Program-made: the position numbers and the translations under genes | The notes under the pieces: model-generated | Databases searched by the model: none | Told to the model about the DNA's origin: nothing | The model's input: only the letters and a program-made list of their open reading frames with translations | From: Actinobacteria bacterium UBA3086 | GTDB taxonomy: Bacteria; Actinomycetota; Coriobacteriia; Anaerosomatales; UBA3086 | Direction: 5' to 3' | Assembly (NCBI GenBank): GCA_002367305.1 | Contig: DFBG01000133.1 | Location: 8,153-21,011 of the forward strand | DNA: 12,859 nucleotides | Shown: positions 5,436 to 12,547 of the stretch, piece after piece | How the letters are laid out: each line of letters opens with the position of its first letter | Numbering within the stretch: position 1 is the stretch's first letter

Positions 5436-7341
5436 GGCTGTTCGCTCCTCGCGGTTCGGTTGCGCCCTCGCCTAGGCGGGAGACCGCCCTGTTTGCGAGG
5501 AATCGCAACTCCTTGTTCTTCTTCCCGAACATGAACTTCCTGCGCGCCACTCGTCGCAGAACTGGGAGTGCATCGGTCGACCCGATGGACTCCATACACT
5601 TGATGACTTCTTTCTTGAGCTCGTGGTTCCTTTCAAAGAAATTAATGTCTTCAAGTATCCGTACGAGTGCGGGGATGGCAACAGTCGCTTTGATACGTCC
5701 GATCTCGGCCACCACTCGCCGTCTCGTTTCAGGATCCCAATGTCCCAGAGCCTTGGCGAGCGCCGCCTGGCCGCTGGGGTCGGGAATGATGCTCAGAGCG
5801 GTGACCGCCGCGAGCCGGACTGAGACGTCCAGATTGGTCAATGCCTTCTCCATCACGGCGACCGCTCTTCGATCGCCCAGCGTGGGAAGGATATCCAGAA
5901 CGCGGATCGCCTTCGAGGCATTCTCGCTCTGTACGATACGAGTGGATACGGCCAGCAGCGGTTCGCCCATACCCCGAAGAATCGGGTGCAGGAGCGATCT
6001 GCGGGCAGGATCAGCGGTCGCGAGGCAGTCGATGAGAGCTTCGGCTCCAACTCTGCCGGCGGCCATGAGGATCTCTCCGGCCATGGCGGCGTCCGCATCG
6101 GTCATGGGGGCTCGGCAGACCTCGGCCAAGATCTCCGGGTCGTGCAGGGCCATGCGAGCCTTTTCGACGGCCATGCTGAGTGCGGGATCCTCGCCCAACT
6201 CCGTTAGGCGACGCAAGGCTTCGCGCGAGGACTTGAACGCTCCGTCGCGAGCTGCGGCAGGCAACGCTTCGCCGATGGCTTCAATCGACTCTATCGACGC
6301 GTCGCTGCGGGAGATGGCCACGGTCGTGGTGAGGGCCTTGCCTGCGGCCAACCCCGGGGATGCGATCGCGATTTGCCGACGCAGGTCGGATTGGTCGGTC
6401 TCTTCGGCCATGTCGTGCGCGATGTCTGCAGTGTCGACCTCTGATGGCACTCCGCACTCCATTTCGGAGCGGGGTGAAGGCGCGAGGAGTAGCGCGACCT
6501 GTGCAGCCACTTCTGGAGGCAGGCTGATGGCCGTGGCGACACGGTTGGGTTCAGTGCCGGCCTGCGCGGCGACGATCGTGAGCAGCCGAGCCAACGCAGC
6601 CGGTTTCATGCCGGCGATGATGCTGAGGGAGCCCTCCATGCGCTGGCCGTCTGTGTCCGCCTGGAGTGCGAGCGCTAGTACGCGCATACGAGAGTGCTCG
6701 TCCAAACGCATGAGAGCGTCCGACATACGCTTGGTCGCAATCTCGCGGGTGGCCTCTTCAAGGTGATCCACCGCCTCCGCGACTTCGTCGTGAGCGCGAC
6801 CCTCATGGGCCTGCTGCGCCCAGCGCTCGCTCGCAGCGATCGTCTCGCGGCCGATGTCCTCGAGCGGGGAGGCTATGAGGTCCAAGCCGAGCAGGCCTTC
6901 TTCCTCGGAGGCCTTGAGGGTCACCTCGATCACGGCGATGAGGCTGACGCCTGCGGCGCCGAGCACGGCACGGATGCCGCCAGCGTCCCTGACGGCACGG
7001 ACATCGCGGTTCACTACCTCGATGAAACGGGCGGCCTCGTCGGCTGGCACACCGGGAGCGATTATGAGTTGGCCCACCTGCAACGCGTACAGGCTTTCGG
7101 CGAACGCGACGATCTGGCCCTGGCCCGATGTGATCTCTCGGTCACCTATGCGGATCGCATGGGGGTCGATCACGTAGCGCACAGGGCCGGCGGTGTCGGT
7201 GGCTTCTGCGGCCTTCTCGACGAACCGCGCGATGGCCTCGAGAGGCAGGGCGCTCGTGGGAGGGTAGAGGCGTGCGGCACCCACGGCTGCGGCAAGTGTG
7301 CGCAGGGCATCCTCGATCACGCTGTGCTGCTCGCGTTCCAT
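5428..7341 (-). CDS. HEAT-repeat protein, partner of the HD-GYP protein
   Basis: This 637-residue soluble protein has no signal peptide or membrane helix. Residues 8-141 (ALRTLAAAVGAARLYPPTS, then VPADEAARFIEVVN) align with the N-terminal module of the downstream HD-GYP protein. The middle (about 150-410) is mostly helical and of unknown fold. From about 420 to 620 there are HEAT-like helical pairs, clearest at LPTLGDRRAVAVMEKAL (485-501), VSVRLAAVTALSIIPD, and DPETRRRVVAEIGRI, ending with a basic stretch RRKFMFGKKNKELR. HEAT arrays are usually protein-binding scaffolds; no catalytic motif is visible. The ATG at 7341 follows GGGAGGAGG. It is the first gene of a two-gene operon with the HD-GYP gene, with overlapping stop and start, so the two proteins probably act together. 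The function is unknown; a link to cyclic-dinucleotide signalling rests on this neighbour. Confidence 0.82.
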   Translation of the reverse strand: MEREQHSVIEDALRTLAAAVGAARLYPPTSALPLEAIARFVEKAAEATDTAGPVRYVIDPHAIRIGDREITSGQGQIVAFAESLYALQVGQLIIAPGVPADEAARFIEVVNRDVRAVRDAGGIRAVLGAAGVSLIAVIEVTLKASEEEGLLGLDLIASPLEDIGRETIAASERWAQQAHEGRAHDEVAEAVDHLEEATREIATKRMSDALMRLDEHSRMRVLALALQADTDGQRMEGSLSIIAGMKPAALARLLTIVAAQAGTEPNRVATAISLPPEVAAQVALLLAPSPRSEMECGVPSEVDTADIAHDMAEETDQSDLRRQIAIASPGLAAGKALTTTVAISRSDASIESIEAIGEALPAAARDGAFKSSREALRRLTELGEDPALSMAVEKARMALHDPEILAEVCRAPMTDADAAMAGEILMAAGRVGAEALIDCLATADPARRSLLHPILRGMGEPLLAVSTRIVQSENASKAIRVLDILPTLGDRRAVAVMEKALTNLDVSVRLAAVTALSIIPDPSGQAALAKALGHWDPETRRRVVAEIGRIKATVAIPALVRILEDINFFERNHELKKEVIKCMESIGSTDALPVLRRVARRKFMFGKKNKELRFLANRAVSRLGEGATEPRGANSRD

Positions 7342-7384
7342 GCCCCTCCTCCCACAACCCGAAAGCTCATGCCGTACTCACTAT

Positions 7385-7392
7385 ATATCGGC
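7385..7392 (-). promoter_or_regulatory. Sigma-D/sigma-28-like -10 octamer before the HEAT/HD-GYP operon
   Basis: On the minus strand the octamer GCCGATAT lies 43 bases upstream of the HEAT gene start. It equals the -10 element of B. subtilis sigma-D promoters and differs by one base from the E. coli FliA -10. The matching TAAA box 14-16 bases further upstream is absent (TGTA/GTAG there), so only half the promoter is supported. The following TATAGT could instead be an ordinary -10. The surrounding 7342-7582 gap between divergent genes holds no gene I can support. Confidence 0.3.
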
Positions 7393-7582
7393 TTTTACGC
7401 CTCATCGCTACACGTAAGTGTGATGGAAAGTGCATTTTGACGGAACATGGGCATGCAGTTTCTGCGCTGAGATGCTCGTTCACGGGCAACAATCTCATCG
7501 AGGCATGGCATGTACGAGCCGATACTGATAGTGAGGTTGCGGAGCACCGCGACATCTCGACGACCCCGGAGGGCGCGCCCTC

Positions 7583-8077
7583 GTGGCGATCAAGAGCAAC
7601 GCATATTATCGCGGCATCGTTCAGGCGGCGCTTACCGACGCGGGCATTTCGGAGCCGCCCGTTCCCGTTGAGCTCGTCGCGGAACGCCTCGGCCTGCCTG
7701 TTCGACCGGTGGTCATGCCAGCGTTCTTCTCCGGTGCGGTCATCAACGAGGACGGTCTCCCGGTGATGCTCGTCAATGCGGGCAAGGACGAGATGGGTCG
7801 TCGGCGGGTACTCGCACATATGTTGGGGCACATACTCGCCGTGCTCGATGATCCTCAGGAGACATACCCTCGGGACACCACGATGGAGCACACGGGCGCC
7901 GAGATTGCGGTGCAGGAGTTCATCATGCCCGAGAGCCTCGTTCTCGATCAGGCGCAGAAGTGGTTCAACGACTACCGGTACCTCGCCCGACTCTTTGGCG
8001 TGGATGAGCAGGAAATGCTTAACAAGATGGTGGATATGGGTCTCATCAAGCAGCGGGGTATTCGGTGGGACTACTGA
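7583..8077 (+). CDS. ImmA/IrrE-like (DUF955) protein with degenerate HExxH motif
   Basis: This 164-residue protein resembles the ImmA/IrrE metallopeptidase family: an N-terminal helix pair (VPVELVAERLGLPVRPV), a beta segment (LPVMLVNAG), then RRRVLAHMLGHILAVLD at the zinc-site position, EFIMPESLV at the family's LLMP position, and the C-terminal RYLARLFGVDEQEMLNKMVDMGLI helix pair typical of the family. In active members the zinc motif is HExxH; here it is H79-M80-L81-G82-H83, so the catalytic Glu is Met. The protein is therefore probably not a working protease. Active relatives cleave or de-repress XRE-type repressors, but no helix-turn-helix partner lies next to it. GTG 7583 is the only possible start, since an in-frame TGA is at 7532, and GGAGGG lies 9 bases before it. 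It stands alone between a divergent operon and the ROK gene. Confidence 0.7.
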   Translation: MAIKSNAYYRGIVQAALTDAGISEPPVPVELVAERLGLPVRPVVMPAFFSGAVINEDGLPVMLVNAGKDEMGRRRVLAHMLGHILAVLDDPQETYPRDTTMEHTGAEIAVQEFIMPESLVLDQAQKWFNDYRYLARLFGVDEQEMLNKMVDMGLIKQRGIRWDY

Positions 8078-8184
8078 TATCATCAGAGGAGATCGTTCAG
8101 TAGGGCGATCATCATCCGACGGCGTGCAGGTGGCGTCGTTCCAGACACACACAGGATCAGTTCCTGCCACACGGGGGAGGACGA

Positions 8185-9159
8185 ATGCGGACTTCATATG
8201 CAGTTGGTGTCGATGTCGGTGGTCAACGCATCGCTGCCGGACTGGTGGAGCGCAAGGGACGTATCGTCAAGGACAAACGCACGCTGACTCCCAAGGGTGG
8301 TCCGTTCGCAGTCGTTGACGCCATCATCGAAACCGTGGAGGAGCTGCTGATAGGGCTCCATCCCAGTGAGCTCGCTGGTGTCGGTATCGGTTTGCCGGCC
8401 CAGATCGACTTCCTGCGGCAGTCAGTGGAGTACTGTACCAACCTGCCTTTGGCGGGCGTGGACGTTCGTGCGCTAGTCATGTCGCGTGTGCGCCACGAGA
8501 TCACGATAGACAACGACGGCCACTTGGCCGCGCTGGGCGAGTTCCGCTACGGTGCGGCCCACGGTGCGAGGGACTTTCTCATGATCACACTCGGCACCGG
8601 TGTTGGTGGCGGGTTGTTCGTGAACGGCCAGCCGTACCGTGGTTCTCGCGGGTTGGGCGGTGAGATCGGGCACATGGTCGTGGAGCTCGACGGCCCCCCA
8701 TGTCCCTGCGGAGGAAAGGGCCACATCGAGGCGTATCTGGGCCGAGCGGCCATTGCCGCCAAAGGGCGAGTGGCCGCGGCCACGTACCGCGGTCGTGCAA
8801 TCCTCGATGAGGCCGGTGGCGTGGTGGATGAGGTCACCGCCGAGGCCGTGGTCAAGGCTGGCCTCAAGGGCGACGAGCTCGCGGTGCGGATACTCATGGA
8901 TGCCGGCGAGGTTCTGGGTCATGCCCTTGTTGGTTTTGTGAACATGTTGAACCCCCAGCTGATCGTCGTCGGCGGTGGTATCGGCGAATCGTGCGGTTTC
9001 ATGGTCGAGCGAGCCGCCGAAGTGATCGCCGCCGAGGCCTTGGCCGGTCGTCGCGATGTGCGAGTGATCCAAGCCGAGTTGGGTAATGACGCGGGTATTC
9101 TGGGTGCCGCCGCACTCGCATTCGATGAACACGATTCTCGGGAGGGTCTACACCGATGA
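8185..9159 (+). CDS. ROK-family sugar kinase (glucokinase-like)
   Basis: This 324-residue cytoplasmic protein belongs to the ROK family, whose enzymes phosphorylate glucose, N-acetylhexosamines or related sugars with ATP. The phosphate-binding motif is GVDVGGQRIAAGLV (8-21), the catalytic Asp is D111 in IDNDGH, and the second nucleotide loop is LGTGVGGGLFVNG (136-148). The sugar-binding EIGH is at 160-163. The zinc motif reads CPCGGKGHIE: C173 and C175 are present but the usual third Cys is H180, so zinc would be held by Cys2 plus His. The C-terminal adenosine motif VVGGGIGE is intact. There is no helix-turn-helix, so it is a kinase rather than a ROK repressor. The ATG at 8185 follows GGGGGAGG by 4 bases. 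It overlaps the DUF362 gene by 4 bases (ATGA). Substrate is undetermined; glucose is the default guess. Confidence 0.9.
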   Translation: MRTSYAVGVDVGGQRIAAGLVERKGRIVKDKRTLTPKGGPFAVVDAIIETVEELLIGLHPSELAGVGIGLPAQIDFLRQSVEYCTNLPLAGVDVRALVMSRVRHEITIDNDGHLAALGEFRYGAAHGARDFLMITLGTGVGGGLFVNGQPYRGSRGLGGEIGHMVVELDGPPCPCGGKGHIEAYLGRAAIAAKGRVAAATYRGRAILDEAGGVVDEVTAEAVVKAGLKGDELAVRILMDAGEVLGHALVGFVNMLNPQLIVVGGGIGESCGFMVERAAEVIAAEALAGRRDVRVIQAELGNDAGILGAAALAFDEHDSREGLHR

Positions 9160-10286
9160 ACAACAACGCCGTTCCCGCAGGTACGCCTGCGACAGTCTGG
9201 TTCACCCCCATGCGCACAACCGGCAAGAAGAGTCTCGTTTCACGCGCGGGCACGTTGCTCCAGCGAGCAGGGCTTGGAGAGGCGATAGCCGGCGGCGACC
9301 TCGTCGCCGTGAAGCTGCACTTTGGCGAGCAGGGCAATACCGGCTTCGTGCAGCCCACCTTTCTTCGGGAGGTCGTGCGTCAAGTCAAGGAGGTCGGAGG
9401 CAAGCCGTTCCTGACGGACTCCAACACTCTATACCGCGGACAGCGGGCGAACGCGGTGGATCATATCGAGTGCGCCCTGCACAACGGATTCTCGTACGCC
9501 ACGGTAGAAGCCCCGGTGATCATCGCCGACGGCATGGACGGGCGGGATGCGGTGGACGTGCCCATCGAGGGCACCCACTTCAACTCGGTGCGCATCGGCG
9601 CAGCCGCAGTGCACGCAGACGCCATGGTGGTCGTCACCCACGTGAAGGGCCACGAGGCTGCCGGTTTTGGCGGTGCGCTCAAGAACGTGGGCATGGGTCT
9701 GGGGTGTCGCAGCGCCAAACAGCGTATGCACTCCGATTTCTCACCCGACGTTGTCGCGGAGAAGTGCACCGCGTGCAACCGATGTGTCACGTGGTGCCCG
9801 GTGAACGCGATCGCCATCAACTCGGACAAGATCGCGGAGGTCGACTTCGAGCTCTGTTACGGATGCGGTGAGTGCGTTGCCGCATGTCCCTTCGGGGCGA
9901 TCGGCATACAGTGGAAGACCACGCCCGATGCGATTCAGGAGAAGATGGCTGAGCATGTCGCTGGAGCGGTAGCGGGCAAGGAGGGCAAGGTCGTGTACCT
10001 GTCCTTCATCAACAACGTCTCTCCGGACTGCGACTGCTGGCACTTCTCGGACGCCTCCGTGGTCCCCGACATTGGAGTGCTCGCGTCGACCGATCCGGTC
10101 GCGATCGATCAAGCCGCATACGATCTCGTGGTGGCAGCTCCGGGAATCGTCGGCACGCGCGGCGAAGGTCTGGGTCAGGGTGTCGACACCTTCAAAGAGA
10201 TAACCGGCATTGACGGCACCGTCGTGATGAAACACGCAGAGTCGCTCCGGCTCGGTACGCGGGAATATGAACTCAAGACGCTCTAG
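9156..10286 (+). CDS. DUF362 protein with two [4Fe-4S] ferredoxin clusters
   Basis: This 376-residue cytoplasmic protein is a DUF362 domain split by a ferredoxin insert. The DUF362 N-terminal part carries VAVKLHFGEQGNTGFVQP (50-67), PFLTDSNTLYRG, and VTHVKGHEAAGFGGALKNVGMG (160-181). Residues 200-250 hold two CxxCxxCxxxCP motifs (C204, C207, C210, C214 and C234, C237, C240, C244), each expected to bind a [4Fe-4S] cluster. The C-terminal DUF362 part has DCDCWHFSDA, ASTDPVAIDQAAYDLV and GQGVDTFKEI. Such proteins are common in anaerobes and are usually annotated as 4Fe-4S binding proteins; their reaction is generally unknown. The length is normal for the family. The start codon overlaps the ROK gene stop (ATGA), which suggests coupled expression with a sugar kinase; the functional link is not obvious. 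Family call is firm, function is not. Confidence 0.92.
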   Translation: MNNNAVPAGTPATVWFTPMRTTGKKSLVSRAGTLLQRAGLGEAIAGGDLVAVKLHFGEQGNTGFVQPTFLREVVRQVKEVGGKPFLTDSNTLYRGQRANAVDHIECALHNGFSYATVEAPVIIADGMDGRDAVDVPIEGTHFNSVRIGAAAVHADAMVVVTHVKGHEAAGFGGALKNVGMGLGCRSAKQRMHSDFSPDVVAEKCTACNRCVTWCPVNAIAINSDKIAEVDFELCYGCGECVAACPFGAIGIQWKTTPDAIQEKMAEHVAGAVAGKEGKVVYLSFINNVSPDCDCWHFSDASVVPDIGVLASTDPVAIDQAAYDLVVAAPGIVGTRGEGLGQGVDTFKEITGIDGTVVMKHAESLRLGTREYELKTL

Positions 10287-10373
10287 GTGGCCGTAGGTCT
10301 GCGAGAGGTGCCATTCGAGCGAGAGGTGCCATTCGAGCGAGTGGTGTCGATGGGGAGGGGTTCGTCCAAATGA
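10287..10373 (+). CDS. Possible 28-codon mini-ORF between the DUF362 and membrane protein genes
   Basis: Directly after the DUF362 stop codon the same frame continues open from GTG 10287 to a TGA at 10371-10373, whose bases overlap the next ATG as ATGA. It encodes a 28-residue peptide containing two copies of REVPFE, made by the 18-bp repeat. It has no good ribosome binding site of its own, so it would depend on reinitiation or stop-codon readthrough. An open stretch this short is not unusual in high-GC DNA; I list it because of the overlap geometry and the repeat. Confidence 0.15.
   Translation: MAVGLREVPFEREVPFERVVSMGRGSSK
10301..10354 (+). repeat. 18-bp tandem direct repeat, two perfect units and one decayed unit
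   Basis: GCGAGAGGTGCCATTCGA occurs at 10301-10318 and again, identically, at 10319-10336. A third unit from 10337 keeps GCGAG.GGTG before it diverges. The repeat fills most of the gap between the DUF362 gene and the membrane-protein gene and ends just before the GGGGAGGGG ribosome binding site (10352-10360). A perfect duplication indicates recent slippage or a paired protein-binding site. Confidence 0.9.
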
Positions 10374-11440
10374 ACTACACCGGAATAATCAAGCGGGCGT
10401 GGAACATCGTCTGGCGCTACCGGATACTCTGGCTCTTCGGTCTCTTGGCGGGCTCATCGGGCGGAACCAGCGGTGGGTCATCCAACTACAGCACCGGCAG
10501 AGGTGACTTCGGAGGTACCCCGGACTACTTCTATGACATCGAACGTTGGTTCGAGACCAACGTCGGACTCATAATCGCGATTGCCGTGTTCCTGCTTCTC
10601 ATAGGCCTCGCCTTCCTGCTCATCTCCATTGCCGCGAAAGGCGGTCTCATCTATCTGGTGCGCGAAGCCGACGAAGATCGCCCGGTGCGGGGCGGTGCCG
10701 GTTGGAGCGTCGGGTTCCGCAATTGGGGTCGAGTGTTCCTGATCGATCTGCTGCTCATGCTGCCGTTCCTGGTGGTCTCTCTCATCTTCGCCGTGCTCAT
10801 GATCGTGCCGTTCTTGGGCGACTTCAGCAACGAGGCGGCGACTGCCACGGCTGGTCTGGGTGTGTGCGGTGCTCTCGCGATCGGGGTTCCCCTGCTGTTG
10901 GTAGGGGGCATCGTCGTGGGGATCCTGGAGCTCTATGCGACACGTTTCGCCGTACTGCACGATGTCACTGCGGTGGCCTCGATCGGTCAGGCGTGGCAGC
11001 TGTTCAAGTCGCGTTTCAAGGATACCGTGCTCATGGGTCTTCTCCTGTTCGGCATAGGTATCGCCTTTGGGGTGGCTGTTGCCGTTCTGGCCGCAATTTT
11101 CGGGGTCGTGGGAGCGCTCGCGTCGTTCGGCTCCTCCAGTGCGATTCCTCTTGTTTTCGCCATAGGGCTTCTCTCTTTGATCCTTGTGGTTCCCGCAGCG
11201 ATCTATGGTGCGTTCACTTCGGCGGTATGGACGCTCACCTTCCGGGCTCTCACGGAGCCGGAGCGAGTGATTCCTGTTCGTGCTGCGCAGCCGATGTCCT
11301 ACATGCCGCCGGTTCCGTCGGGCGCTCCCGCGCCAGCCGCACCGCCAGCACCACCTGCGCCGCCTTCACCACCGGCTGCTCCGGGTGCTTTCGGTGCTCC
11401 GATTCCGCCGCCGCCCATGCCTTCTCCGGAAGGAGAGTAG
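10370..11440 (+). CDS. Multi-pass membrane protein with Pro/Ala-rich C-terminal tail
   Basis: This 356-residue protein starts with an amphipathic, Trp-rich segment (RAWNIVWRYRILWLFGLLAG), then a Gly/Ser-rich loop (29-51). Hydrophobic segments lie at about 65-89, 121-149, 162-187, 219-248 and 257-288, giving five or six membrane helices, some possibly double-length. Residues 310-356 are a low-complexity tail dominated by Pro and Ala (PAAPPAPPAPPSPP), presumably in the cytoplasm or at the surface, where it could bind partners. The pattern resembles uncharacterised membrane proteins of actinobacteria and Chloroflexi; I cannot name a family or function. The ATG at 10370 follows GGGGAGGGG by 9 bases. 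The gene lies 6 bases ahead of rsmI, so both are probably in one transcript, but no functional link to rRNA methylation is apparent. Confidence 0.85.
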   Translation: MNYTGIIKRAWNIVWRYRILWLFGLLAGSSGGTSGGSSNYSTGRGDFGGTPDYFYDIERWFETNVGLIIAIAVFLLLIGLAFLLISIAAKGGLIYLVREADEDRPVRGGAGWSVGFRNWGRVFLIDLLLMLPFLVVSLIFAVLMIVPFLGDFSNEAATATAGLGVCGALAIGVPLLLVGGIVVGILELYATRFAVLHDVTAVASIGQAWQLFKSRFKDTVLMGLLLFGIGIAFGVAVAVLAAIFGVVGALASFGSSSAIPLVFAIGLLSLILVVPAAIYGAFTSAVWTLTFRALTEPERVIPVRAAQPMSYMPPVPSGAPAPAAPPAPPAPPSPPAAPGAFGAPIPPPPMPSPEGE

Positions 11441-11446
11441 GCGTTC

Positions 11447-12283
11447 ATGTCCGCAGGACGGCTGCTGATCTGCGCAACACCCATAGGCAATCTGGGGGAT
11501 GTCACCCTGCGCGTGCTCGATGCCTTGCGTGATGCCGATTCAGTCGCGGCGGAGGACACGCGCGTCACGCGCAAGCTGTTCGCTCGCTACGAGATCGAGA
11601 CTCCGCTGTTTCCCTACCACGCCCACAACCTCCAACAGCGTACTCCGGAACTCGTCGATCGCATTGCGGCGGGTGAGGTGATCGCTCTCGTGTCCGATGC
11701 GGGCACTCCCGGAGTCTCGGATCCCGGGTCGCACCTGGTCGATGCGTGCATCGACGCTGAGCTGCCAGTCGATGTGCTTCCCGGAGCTTCAGCGATCACG
11801 ACCGCGCTCGTTGCATCCGGGTTGCCCACGTTCGCCTTCTACTTCGGCGGCTTCCTCCCTCGCAAGCAGGGAGAACGTCGACGCCGGCTCGAGTCGCTGC
11901 TCGACCTGGACGCGACACTGCTCTTCTATGAGTCGCCGCGTCGTGTCGCTGCGACGCTCGCGAGCATCGCAGCGGTCATGCCCTCGCGACAGGCGGCCAT
12001 GGCCCGTGAGCTGACCAAGTTGCACCAGGAGGTGGCGCGGGCGTCCGTCGTCGAGCTAGCCGATCAGTTGAGCACCCGTGAGCTCAAAGGCGAGGTAGTG
12101 CTCGTGATCGGACCTCCCGGGGTTCGGGAACACGACGAGCTCCCCGATGAGGAGCTCGTCAGAATGGTGCAGGAGCATATGTCGGCCGGCGCGAGTCGAA
12201 AGGACGCGGTGAGAACCGTGTCGCACGCCACCGGCATCGCACGCAATCGAGTCTACGAAGTGGCATTGGCCGCTTCTGAGTAG
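11447..12283 (+). CDS. rsmI: 16S rRNA (cytidine1402-2'-O)-methyltransferase
   Basis: This 278-residue enzyme transfers a methyl group from S-adenosylmethionine to the ribose of C1402 in the decoding centre of 16S rRNA. All family motifs are present in order: ATPIGNLGD (10-18), AEDTR (35-39), HAHN (58-61), SDAGTPGVSDPG (83-94), PGASA (112-116), GGFLPRK (134-140), FYESPRR (160-166), ARELTKLHQE (186-195) and LKGEVVLVIG (213-222). The C-terminal region (DAVRTVSHATGIARNRVYEVAL) is the usual small helical domain. Length is normal. GGAAGGAGAG inside the end of the preceding gene serves the ATG at 11447. It faces the abrB-like gene with only 21 bases between stops. Confidence 0.97.
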   Translation: MSAGRLLICATPIGNLGDVTLRVLDALRDADSVAAEDTRVTRKLFARYEIETPLFPYHAHNLQQRTPELVDRIAAGEVIALVSDAGTPGVSDPGSHLVDACIDAELPVDVLPGASAITTALVASGLPTFAFYFGGFLPRKQGERRRRLESLLDLDATLLFYESPRRVAATLASIAAVMPSRQAAMARELTKLHQEVARASVVELADQLSTRELKGEVVLVIGPPGVREHDELPDEELVRMVQEHMSAGASRKDAVRTVSHATGIARNRVYEVALAASE

Positions 12284-12304
12284 GCCGCGTGCTTGCTGAC
12301 CGGT

Positions 12305-12547
12305 CTACTTGGCCTTGATCGTCTTGACGCAGTCCGCACACACAGGACGATCCTTGATTCGCTCGATCTCATCGGGACTTCCACATATGGAGCAGACATC
12401 GTTATGCTTCTGAAGGATGATCCGCTCGCCGTCCACGAAGATGGCCATGGGATCCTTCACATTGATGCCGAGCGTGCGGCGCAGTTCCATTGGGATCACT
12501 ATGCGCCCAAGGTCGTCGACGCGCCTGACGATGCCTGTATCGTTCAT
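12305..12547 (-). CDS. abrB: AbrB/SpoVT-type transcriptional regulator with C-terminal zinc ribbon
   Basis: This 80-residue DNA-binding protein has the swapped-hairpin AbrB domain at residues 1-47 (TGIVRRVDDLGRIVIPMELRRTL, quoted in parts: TGIVRRVDDLGR and IVIPMELRRTLGI), very close to B. subtilis AbrB and Abh, which act as dimers or tetramers on AT-rich promoters. The rest differs from B. subtilis AbrB: C52-x2-C55 and C70-x2-C73 should form a zinc ribbon, as in clostridial-type relatives. Its place between convergent rsmI and divergent metG is that of B. subtilis abrB. The ATG at 12547 is preceded by AAAGGGCGG. The upstream region is unusually AT-rich, which fits autoregulation, a known AbrB property. 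Family is firm; whether it is the functional equivalent of AbrB is inferred from sequence and order. Confidence 0.9.
   Translation of the reverse strand: MNDTGIVRRVDDLGRIVIPMELRRTLGINVKDPMAIFVDGERIILQKHNDVCSICGSPDEIERIKDRPVCADCVKTIKAK

Noticed and set aside
5288..6766. Plus-strand open frame of 492 codons over the HD-GYP and HEAT genes
   Set aside because: Ser/Ala/Arg-rich composition and no motif; it mirrors codon structure of the real minus-strand genes.
8078..8184. Possible small RNA or riboswitch before the ROK gene
   Set aside because: Only 5-bp arms (GTGGC/GCCAC, CTGAT/ATCAG) are visible and no known conserved core is present.
10284..10286. TAG of the DUF362 gene read as pyrrolysine
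   Set aside because: The DUF362 protein ends at a normal family length and TAG is also used as stop by several other genes here; no Pyl-type enzyme context.
12284..12304. GACCGGTC palindrome between rsmI and abrB stops as a bidirectional terminator
   Set aside because: Only 8 bp, no loop and no T-run; too short to terminate transcription.
12305..12547. AbrB-like protein as antitoxin of a toxin-antitoxin pair
   Set aside because: No toxin gene adjoins; sequence is closest to AbrB/Abh transition-state regulators and the locus matches abrB order.
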